A stretch of DNA of 64,000 nt, from assembly GCA_004352715.1 (NCBI GenBank), contig SCFE01000011.1, positions 2,401,374 through 2,465,373 of the forward strand, in the 5' to 3' direction. Position numbers and translations under genes: made by a program. The stretch comes from Hofstenia miamia. Lineage: Eukaryota; Xenacoelomorpha; Acoela. Below the pieces are notes generated by a model. That model did no database searches, was not told the origin of the DNA, and saw nothing but the letters and a program-made list of their open reading frames with translations. Every line of letters starts with the position of its first letter. Position 1 is the first letter of the stretch. This document shows, one piece after another, positions 25,170 through 64,000 of the stretch.

Positions 25170-25679
25170 AAATAAGAGATTGTCTTTACCAAAAAATATC
25201 TATATTTGTGAGAAACTGTAAGTTGGAAAGATATGATGGAAGTTACCCTACCCCAATGGATTCTTCTTCAATTTTCCAAGTTGTTACTTTCAAAACCATC
25301 AAGTTAATATCAAGATTTTTTCAATGTTTTAGGATTACTGGGGTGAAGATGAACCTTTATTAAGATAAACCCAGCAAACAATCAAAGGGTTTTTATGTTG
25401 TATTTTAGAATCGTGGGGGGGTACAGGGTAACTCAGGAGTTTAGATCAAAGGTTGCAAAGTCTACTATAGCAGAGAGTGACCCACATTCTAACAGAAAAC
25501 ATACATTGGTGGTTCACTGATTTTTGCCTATCAAAATAAAGAAATACCAATCTCAAGAAGAACTTCAGCAGTGACCAACTCACATGGCATCACGCTGAAG
25601 CCATATCTTTGAAGCCATCCTTACTCGCCAAGGTGCTAATTGCGTGTCTCAAGTAGTAATTTCTAGCTCAATAAATAAT

Positions 25680-26285
25680 TTATCTCAGCTCATGTAAATA
25701 AATAATGAATAACAAGCACATAATTGCTGTGCAATTGAATTCTATTGATTCCACTGCTGAGTGCATTGATGTATTATCGATGAAGATGCAGGTGTCATCG
25801 GCATTTTGAATTAGATTGCAATTAGTTATTGACTGCATGTCATTTACATAAATACTAAAAAGAAGAGGACCTAGAATAGTTCCTTGAGGCACCCCATTGT
25901 AAACCGGTAACCAATCAGAAAAAATATCGTTAAATTTAACTCTCTGGAATCTTTGGTTAAGGTAACTAGTTATCAATTGCTTACTATAATAAGAAAATCC
26001 TAAGTAAGATAGTTTTTCAATAAGTATGTTGTGATTAATCGAATCAAAGGCTTTTGAGAGATCTAAACAAGCTATAGCTACAAATTTATTAGAATCGAGG
26101 GATGCTCTCCATTTTTCAGTAGCATGTAATAGTGCATCAGTTGTTGAAAAATTTTTGCGAAATCCAAATTGGGTGTTCGATAATAAATTATACTTATTAA
26201 AATGTTCAATTATTTGGTTATGTAATAATCTTTCGAATATTTTACTTATTAGAGAAGTAATTGAATAATAATCTAGTAGGAGCAT
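25680..26285 (-). pseudogene. CR1/L2-like LINE reverse transcriptase fragment
   Basis: The minus-strand frame of about 200 codons has the central blocks of a non-LTR RT in order: SLISKIFERLLHNQI, TQFGFRKNFSTTDAL, ACLDLSKAFDSINHNIL (catalytic Asp), GVPQGTILGPLLFSIYVNDM and then QNADDTCIF at the (F/Y)ADD box. The residue before ADD is Asn, which is unusual. The frame has no proper start, and the endonuclease and C-terminal parts are missing. This is a 5'- and 3'-truncated LINE of the CR1/L2/Jockey group. Confidence 0.8.
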
Positions 26286-26926
26286 GGCTCAATGTTCTTC
26301 TATCAAACAAACTTAACCTGAAGTTGAACAATGCCACTTTGCGTATTAGTGTTGCCTCTAGACTTGGTGTTCGTGTATGTGAACAACATACCTGTATTTT
26401 TGGCGCAGATATTTCAGCTTATGGTTTTCATGAATTGTCTTGTAAGAGAAGCGCTGGTCGTTTTGCACGTCATTCTCAATTGAATAACCTTTTTAAGCGC
26501 ACTTTTTCAATGATTGACGTCCCTTCAATTTTGGAACCACCAGGATTGTTCAGAAAAGATGGGAAACGACCTGATGGCGTGACTACTGTTTCTTGGTCAA
26601 GAGGACGCTCTTTAGTGTTGGACGTTACAGTAGTTGATGCAATTGCTCTCAGTCGGATTTCAACTTTTGCTCCTACTAAAGCTTCAACAGACACTGAATC
26701 CCGAAAAATATCTAAATATAGTGACATTGTTCAACAAGGCTATATATTTCAACCCCTAGCTTTTGAATGTCAAGGCAGTGCAGGTAAATTAACTGGAGAC
26801 TTTATTTCCCAACTTGGCAAGTCCCTAATATTTTCTTCAAAGGAACCACGTGCAGCAGAGTATTTTAAACAACGTTTGAGTATTATAATTCAGAAGACAA
26901 ATGCTCTTGTATTTTGGGAACTATAG
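26261..26926 (+). CDS. retroelement-type restriction-like endonuclease domain protein
   Basis: This 221-codon frame is uninterrupted. A putative zinc cluster lies at C40, C45, H57 and C61 (VCEQHTC ... FHELSC). It is followed by GRFARHSQLN (RH at 70-71), KRPDGVTTV (PD at 104-105) and SLVLDVTVVD (D121). RH, then PD, then DVTV resembles the restriction-like (PD-(D/E)xK) endonuclease of R2-type retroelements. Similar domains occur in many unnamed invertebrate retroelement proteins. The first 35 residues look unlike the rest and the true start is uncertain; it is probably the 3' end of a truncated element. A copy of part of it lies at 27966-28087. Confidence 0.55.
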   Translation: MNNNLVGAWLNVLLSNKLNLKLNNATLRISVASRLGVRVCEQHTCIFGADISAYGFHELSCKRSAGRFARHSQLNNLFKRTFSMIDVPSILEPPGLFRKDGKRPDGVTTVSWSRGRSLVLDVTVVDAIALSRISTFAPTKASTDTESRKISKYSDIVQQGYIFQPLAFECQGSAGKLTGDFISQLGKSLIFSSKEPRAAEYFKQRLSIIIQKTNALVFWEL

Positions 26927-27235
26927 AAGTTGAATCTTTGTTAGAAGAATTATTTTATGTCTTCTTGATAGTTTGGACATTAAGAAAAAAAATAAATAAA
27001 AATTTAGGAAATATTGACAAGCATCAACTTACTCATGTAATTAAAGCCTTTTGATTTGATGTCAAGTAAAAGTCAAATGCCAAATTGAAGAACAAAGTGG
27101 TACAGGGATGACGTCCAGAAAATAAAGTTAGCCCGAGTAAAAAGAAAACATTTATGGAGTTCATTAAAAGAAAAAAAAATTAAAAAAAAATTACAAATAT
27201 TGTCAATTCAAGTCTTTCATTTAAAGAAGATGATT

Positions 27236-27885
27236 TCCAATTTGAACTATAATTCGGATTACTAAACATTTTAATGTACATACATAGATTTGTATAAATT
27301 TGTAAAAACAATTAATTAAGACGTATGAATATATTGTTGATCTAGAGTTAAAAAAAATTCAAATTTCAAAAAAAAAATTGAAATTGGTCGATAATTTTGA
27401 AATTGGTCGATAATTTACAAAATAAAAAATGAGTACATGTAGAAAAAAGAGTGAAAACAAAATAATATTTTTTATTTACTAAACTAATACAATACGATTC
27501 AAAATACCATAAGTTTTGAGCTCCATGTCATCGTTGCGGAAAGGTTTTCTATTTATCAGAGGCTTGTAATTGTCACCCAATGCATTGACGTGGTGTTTAG
27601 GTAGCACCATACTTTGTGTTCAACTGAAGGACTTCTTCGATTGTTAGCCAGAGTTTTTTCGGAAATTCACTAGCAGGGCTTGCATTTGAAAAAATACACG
27701 TTGATAACTGTGAATTGCCACCGTTTAAACGTTGTAAAATATCGTCTTCATGCGTTTTGGAGATGGGAAAGACAATTGCGTCATTATTAACTATAGGCCG
27801 TCTTCGCTTGTGTTGAGCTTTGCGTTTATTTTTACAGATGCAGGCGGAGGAATCATCATCTCTTGTGTTAACGGGTTATAGTTGG
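27236..27885. repeat. 650-bp block repeated at 28089-28738
   Basis: The two blocks are essentially identical over their length. Single Ns at 27886 and 28088 border the material between them (a LINE 3' end and a copy of 26491-26612). This looks like an assembly path through a repeat and not a biological tandem duplication. Confidence 0.8.
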
Positions 27886-27886
27886 N

Positions 27887-27965
27887 GCTATTCAAATAAA
27901 TTATCAGTTATTTAATTGTTAACATTTATTTGAATAAAGATTCTCTTATCTTATCTTATCTTATC
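27887..27965 (+). mobile_element. LINE 3' end with (TTATC)n tail
   Basis: The segment contains ATAAATTATCAGTTATTTAA, then an AATAAAG signal, then four or five TTATC units. The same 3' end in opposite orientation is at 30584-30665. Tandem short-repeat tails without poly(A) are typical of several CR1/L2-clade LINEs. Confidence 0.65.
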
Positions 27966-28449
27966 TTTTTAAGCGCACTTTTTCAATGATTGACGTCCCT
28001 TCAATTTTGGAACCACCAGGATTGTTCAGAAAAGATGGGAAACGACCTGATGGCGTGACTACTGTTTCTTGGTCAAGAGGACGCTCTNTCCAATTTGAAC
28101 TATAATTCGGATTACTAAACATTTTAATGTACATACATAGATTTGTATAAATTTGTAAAAACAATTAATTAAGACGTATGAATATATTGTTGATCTAGAG
28201 TTAAAAAAAATTCAAATTTCAAAAAAAAAATTGAAATTGGTCGATAATTTTGAAATTGGTCGATAATTTACAAAATAAAAAATGAGTACATGTAGAAAAA
28301 AGAGTGAAAACAAAATAATATTTTTTATTTACTAAACTAATACAATACGATTCAAAATACCATAAGTTTTGAGCTCCATGTCATCGTTGCGGAAAGGTTT
28401 TCTATTTATCAGAGGCTTGTAATTGTCACCCAATGCATTGACGTGGTGT

Positions 28450-28814
28450 TTAGGTAGCACCATACTTTGTGTTCAACTGAAGGACTTCTTCGATTGTTAG
28501 CCAGAGTTTTTTCGGAAATTCACTAGCAGGGCTTGCATTTGAAAAAATACACGTTGATAACTGTGAATTGCCACCGTTTAAACGTTGTAAAATATCGTCT
28601 TCATGCGTTTTGGAGATGGGAAAGACAATTGCGTCATTATTAACTATAGGCCGTCTTCGCTTGTGTTGAGCTTTGCGTTTATTTTTACAGATGCAGGCGG
28701 AGGAATCATCATCTCTTGTGTTAACGGGTTATAGTTGGACGATGGTGGTGGGGTTGTGAATAGCTCATTAAATAGAGTGCCAAGTGAGCCGGATGCTAGT
28801 GTTTCAACAGACAT
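28450..28814 (-). CDS. possible small gene with frame break (uncertain)
   Basis: An ATG at 28814 opens MSVETLASGSLGTLFNELFT and a proline-rich stretch, closing with TAG at 28644. Overlapping it in another frame is a longer open stretch (about 28728 down to the TAA at 28450) with a basic KNKRKAQHKRRRP patch, then HEDDILQRLNGG and FPKKLWLTIEEVLQLN. Neither frame alone looks complete, and a single frameshift in the overlap would join them. The product is not recognised. The C-terminal part is duplicated at 27597-27875. Confidence 0.3.
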
Positions 28815-28819
28815 TGCCA

Positions 28820-30400
28820 AAAATAATGATTTTATCCGTCGAATTGAGGTGAATATATAGATTGACTAGCCAATGGAAATACATGGAAATTTAAGAAAAT
28901 TAATCATTGGCTGACAAAAAAGCATTATTACAAACACGGTGTAAACCCAACTAATTAGTCAGCTAATGTATATTAACAATTGTGTGTACAAACAATAGTA
29001 AGCATGAAAATGAAAATGACTACATAAGTGAGTCGCTATGGCAAGAATATGAATCATTGTAAAATGTGTAAACTAAATTGACCCCCATTTAAATAAATGA
29101 GTCACTATAGCAAGTATGCTTATGAATCATTGTAAAATTTCATATTAAATGTTCGAAAATCATAGACAGATTGGGAATTTTTGAAATAAAGTCTGACTTT
29201 TGTAGAGTTTCTAAGACAACATTAGAGCGAGTACCAATATAATTTGGATTTACAAACATTTCTCCACTATTTGAGAGTCTAAAATATGATTTTTTAGTAC
29301 TTGATTTAGTTCCAGAGTTTGATTTTCTATGGTTTTGTTAGTACATGCATTGTTTTGAATGTGTATACCTCCCACTTTACGCTTCTACACGTATAGATCT
29401 AGAAAATATTCCAAAAAAAACACTAATGATAAAAAATATATAAACGAAGAAATCGACTTTAAATTTTCTAATGTTCTAAGTTTTGTTGCTTTTTGGATAT
29501 ATTTTCTACACGATTGATTGTGTGATTAAAAATTATTCCCTTTTAAAAATGTAATTTCCACAACTCTAATACAATTTTTTAATAAGAAAGATATTAAACG
29601 TGCACAAACATAGAATTTTATAATATATTATAATCATATGAAAAAAATATTAACTTATTAAAATGTAAAAATAGCTTACAATGTTGAATAAATTCAACAG
29701 TCACCAAATCAATCATTGTAAAACTGAATAATGTGTTAAAATGAAGACATATTTTCGTCATAGGCAATGAACAAAATGCAAATTTCATGAATACTATTGA
29801 TCACCCCCTAGTGACGAAATATTTAATAAGATAAATTACGTGAATTAAATTTGGATAAGCGTTTTATAGTTGTTAATTCTGGGCTTTTGACAAAAATAAT
29901 ATCCAATGCAAATGATGACAAGGTTTTTGTAGACAGTAAATTTGAAAAATGTGTATTATAGTATTTGTATATAATCCATCTACTAATGAAAAACACAATA
30001 TGCAAGGGGAAAACGTTGAAACTATTTCTCTACTAGAGCAATTGCACATAAAATGTAATAAATATGAAAGCATCAATTTCAAGTACTATACAATTGGCAA
30101 TATATTTAAATGATAAAATTGATGTTCAGCATTGCATTAACAAATTTTGAACTTATTGAATTTAAAATTTAGGTAACTTCTTCTTGAATTGCAACTAAAG
30201 CATCAATAATGAATGTGGTAGTTCTTACACCTTTAAATCTGAAGAAGAAGAAGTTTAGATATGTTCTAATCTTGTTAAAGAATATTTAATTTAATTTAGT
30301 TTCAAACTTTGGAATGAGAAATATAATTCAATTGAGTAACAAAAATACAGATTTAGCACCATGTGATTGAACACAAAATTATAGTTTAAAAATATCATAA
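28820..30400. other. no gene seen; probable 3' flank of VARP
   Basis: AT-rich sequence with only short frames. It lies just downstream of the VARP stop codon (minus strand) and may contain its 3' UTR; I could not identify a clear polyadenylation site. Confidence 0.5.
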
Positions 30401-59995
<29,595 letters not shown>

Positions 59996-59999
59996 CTGA

Positions 60000-62900
60000 A
60001 AAAAAAGAACTAAAAATATACAGCAGAGAAAATTGAATGTAAATAATCTACAACATAAACTAAAAACACATTGATCAATTCAAATAGAACATCGACTAAA
60101 ATCAATATAACAAAAAATTGATTGCAAAAACAACAATAATTAAAATCAACATTGAAGTGCAATCCCGTCAAATATGAATATCAGATTGCTTAAGGAAACA
60201 CAAAATGCAGGCAAAGTAACGCAATGCAGGTAAAAAGTCAATACAGGAACAGAAAGAATCAATGCAGGTAAAGAAAAATGCAAAACACGTAAAGATAGAG
60301 CAATTATGAAGCACATATATGGTCACTAAGTGTTGAATAATGCTTGGTTCAAACATAAAACAATTTTATTGAATAAAATGTACTTGAATAAGCATTGTTG
60401 AAAACAATATTAGCCAGATAGAGAATAAAAAGAGCAAGCTTCCCCTGGAAGCGGTTCAATGTACCAATTCCATTCAGACAAAGAGTAAGTGAACGTTTTC
60501 TGTCTTTTTGTACAATATAATCGATATTTATAGGAAAATAACAAATAATTTTTAAAATAAACAATATCAGTGGCAATTAACAGCTCTTGCAAATAACTTT
60601 ACAAAAAGCATAAAGTGAAAATATATTTTCAACACATGAAAATTTGGCGAATCAGGATTGTAGAGCCTCTTACAGCACGCTATGTAATGATATGATATGT
60701 CATGATGATAAAAGAATTAATTACTATTAAGAGAATGATTAAGACAATCAGTTCTAGCATCAACTGTGAAGTTGCGAAAGAGAAATATGAATGAATTGGG
60801 AAAGGAATCATCAATTCAAATCTTAGAGAGACGAACAGCTTTGGTTGACATGATTAGAAAGTTGATAAAAACAAAAAAGCTATATGGAAAAGCATGAAGA
60901 CAGGACATAACATATAAATACGGATGTGAAAGTCAATCGGAAGAACCAAAAATGAAGACAAAAGGAAGTGGAAGATCCACAGGTAGGAGAGTTGATTTTT
61001 AAATTTGAGCGCATGAGAAGCTAATGAATTTCATACACAACATCAAAATCAGAGGAGGAAAGAACCTGAAAAAGGAATATTTTTGAAGGGAATTACTTAA
61101 GAAGTAGAAGAAAACTGACATAATGGTAATAACATTTATTTCGGAGGCAAAGTATGATATTTGCGATGAAAATCAGCAGAAATCGATCACAGCAATGAAT
61201 ATCTTGATTGGGAATTTCAGATAAGCGAATAGAAAAACAGTAACTAGTTTATCTTTCTTAGGTGATGAGGGGTAGTTAACAGGAGGAGTGTCTGATGTGA
61301 ACGTTGAGTAAACAAGAAGAATAAACTTAGAAGAGATATAGTCTAACCAATTGACTATTGAACTATGCTCACGAATTTCAGGAACAATCGTGAGTAAAAG
61401 AGTAGTAAGATCTAATTTGTTTAATTAATCTGTAGAATAACCAGACTATATTCAAGGATCTGTTGTAGATGTTGTAGATGCATTGGATGCATTTGTATTA
61501 ACCAATGACAAATTGTGTGCAGTGACATTATTTCATAAAAATTTTTGAACTGACTTCTGTGGCTCGTCCATGTAAGAGAACAATTCAATGCCAAATTTCT
61601 AATGCGTGGCTCCATAAGATTTCTTCATAGTAGCAGTTTTTAATTTAAACCAGTTTATATATTTACTTCAAGTGATGCCTGAAAAACATACACAAAAATA
61701 TTCCTCTGAATCAATAAAAAAGTTGTATCTTCATGAAAAAATTTGAAGGTGTTAGTCTTATCGCATATTATTTATCAACAATACCCAATCCAAAAACGTA
61801 GCAATATTTTTAATAAAAAAGTTTAAAGTTGTAGTTTTACTTAGCGTTTTGGTACAACTTAATTGAGCGGGTATAATCGATCTAGTAAAATGTAGCCAAA
61901 TTGCAGGCATAGTTCAACTTAAAACATTAAAAGAGACAAACAACTTAATTTCTCTGCAGTTTGCGGTTTATTTGGTATGGTGCGGGCAAATTTTAAACGG
62001 CAGTTAAACTGTTAATACAGACAATATTTGAAATTATGGTACATTGATGCACTCGACTAGTGCTAATAACGGGCACTCAGACTGCTTAAGTATGAATATG
62101 GTTACTAACAAAAATTAAACTTCAAACGAAAATATTATTATATTATATAATTAAATTCTTAATTATTTGATAAAACAAACTGTCAGAATTATTTTCAAAC
62201 GATTCTGTTCATCTGTATGTTCGTCTACAAATCTTGCGTTGAGAACAATTTTTTTAGCTTTGTCGATGTAAGTTTCATTTATGCCCACGTTCCACATTTA
62301 CAAAATGGATTTGAAAGCCTATCGACAACGATTATAAAGGAATTATGTTAAAATGAAAAGTTCACTTTCCAGCCTCTAGTTCGGTACCGTCAAGACTTAA
62401 TCTCATTATGTTCCTCATTAACTAGTCATGTTCTATTGTAAATGCGAGATGGTTTCTAAAAATATTCTCAGCTTTTAGAACTCATATATTTTAAATATTT
62501 TTGCACAACGACGTTGCAATTAATTACAACACGACGTTGCAATTAATTACAACGTTATTTAAAGAAGTCATCTCATGACACTCTTAATGTGTCTCAAAAT
62601 CTATTTCTATCGTTTTAGCTTAAGTTTTCACTGCGCTACCTAAACCTTTATAAAACCTTATAAAATTAACGAGTTCAACGCCAATTTCAAAGAATGAATG
62701 ATTACACTGAAATGACGAATAGAATAAGTGTAAAGAAAATTATTCATCATATATTAAACACACTAGCCCTCAAAAAGGTTCAATTAGTGGGACAATCTCT
62801 AGTCACTATGTGCAACAAGTGAAACACCTATTTACAAATGTTAAATTTCCGATACTAGCACTATCCGCTACTGATAACTTAAAAAAACTATTGCTCAGCA

Positions 62901-64000
62901 AATTTGAAGGGTATTTGACATTACTTTACCAAAAATTGGTTTCAAGCATGAAATGAATAAGACATGATAAAATGTTGCAAAGGAATGGAAAATTGCAGAG
63001 CTGAACAGAATTAAAATAGCGATCCTTCAATAAAAAACAATAATATAAATCAATCACAATATAAATCGAATAAATGTATTTGCAGCTCAAAATTCGATAT
63101 TCCCATTTGTGTTGTTGAAAGAGACATTTTATATGTGCACATATAAACAAAAACTGTTCAGCTTAGGTAATAGTAAATTCATATCACATTATAATCTCAC
63201 ATGCAATACCAGGCCAGTCTGATGTGGCATTAACGAAAAAAGAAGTGTAGCTATGAAATGTTAGCATACGCATTACTGAAAATATAATTATTTTGTTGAT
63301 TCTGGTGTCACAAAGGATAGCAAAAAGTATTACACTTAATTTGTAAATACAAGTTTAAATATTAAATGCAAACTTTCTCAATATGCCAATGATAGAAAAT
63401 ATTACGATAATAAAACTGTGAAAAATAGCAAACCGACACATATGTAAAGATTGATAAATGAAAGAAAATCCATATAAATCTTCTGCCTACTCTGGAATAC
63501 GATAACTTTCCGGCATTGAAAACTCGCTAATACCAAGAAACTCTCACGTTTGCAATTTATATAATCTCCTTTTTATAAATATTTTACAAATTTTTAGTAA
63601 TATTTTAAAATGCATGTATTTTATTCTATCTGAAAAAGTAGATAAAGTTGGAAATCTAGAGAGAGATCTGTACTTGCGAAATAATATTATGAAAATTTAC
63701 ATTTGCTAGGAACAAGACGACTAAAGTTATTGTGCATAATATTGTCAAATTGATAAAGATCAAATATATATTTGTTGTATACTCGTATCAAAAACTTGAC
63801 TCAAATGAGTTCACAAGACTCAATTAGAAAACCTCCGAAAAAATCCTTTGATGTTCCATTTCAATTGAAAATTCACTTGAAAACGTTGCGAAAAATCAAT
63901 TATCTTAAGCTTCAAATTCTTTTGAAATTGCAAATATATAGGAGCATAAAGTTGCTTAGGTCTGTTGAATTATCTGTTCCCAATTTGCTTTGTAATGATC
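60000..64000. other. upstream flank of VARP, no gene seen
   Basis: About 4 kb of AT-rich sequence with only short frames. The VARP promoter and any 5' UTR exon should lie here. Imperfect tandem AATGCAGGTAAA-type units occur at about 60205-60300 and a 23-bp perfect-type repeat at 62509-62554. The end (63780-63880) resembles the CTCGAACTC-type repeat family of 5.2-6.8 kb. Confidence 0.5.
62509..62554. repeat. 23-bp tandem duplication
   Basis: Two adjacent units beginning CGACGTTGCAATTAATTACA; they differ only at the last base. Confidence 0.9.

Noticed and set aside
61421-61615. Open frame near 61.5 kb in the VARP upstream flank
   Set aside because: Short, no recognisable motifs and no splice-linked neighbours.

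Overview
The window is a scaffold piece from an AT-rich invertebrate animal genome. It has spliced genes with GT-AG introns, abundant metazoan transposons (Ty3-type LTR, CR1/L2-type LINE, Tc1, mariner, piggyBac-like and hAT-like MITEs), microsatellites and assembly gaps. The sequence does not settle the phylum. Intron sizes are strikingly bimodal: many of about 40-50 nt, a few of 3-9 kb.

The left part (1 to about 25.4 kb) holds no host gene that I can recognise. It contains a broken Ty3-type RT/RNase H/integrase piece (1-1459), LTR-like segments, MITEs, a gag-protease relic (about 10.7-13.0 kb) and a longer, heavily decayed gag-pol relic of the same family (about 14.75-23.2 kb). Decay here follows a CpG-to-TpG/CpA pattern that has removed catalytic aspartates in protease, RT, RNase H and integrase. 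Many single-N junctions join near-identical sequence, so part of the apparent repetition is probably assembly artefact.

From 25.4 to 30.4 kb lie a CR1/L2-like reverse transcriptase fragment (minus strand), a stand-alone restriction-like endonuclease domain of retroelement type (plus strand), a duplicated 0.65 kb block with a possible small minus-strand gene, and LINE 3' tails ending in (TTATC)n.

The right half (30.4-60.0 kb) is dominated by one large minus-strand gene. I can thread it through 23 phase-compatible coding exons, 2,997 nt, about 998 aa, from an ATG at 59995 to a stop at 30401. It is the ortholog of ANKRD27/VARP: N-terminal region, VPS9 Rab21-GEF domain, first ankyrin block, one CHPLC-type zinc 'fingernail' that in mammals binds retromer VPS29, second ankyrin block, short tail. 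Its 9 kb intron 11 contains a complete six-exon beta-tubulin gene on the same strand (45245-47172). That gene encodes a divergent 514-aa beta-tubulin with a C-terminal tail of about 87 residues, several times the usual length. The exons that flank this intron splice in phase without the first VARP zinc fingernail.

The VARP introns also carry an apparently intact mariner/maT-like DD37D element (31773-33156), an apparently intact Tc1 element with 205-bp arms (36034-37641), a decayed Tc1 (56089-57481), a LINE 3' end, several MITEs and two older transposon relics. The last 4 kb (60-64 kb) show no gene I can support.
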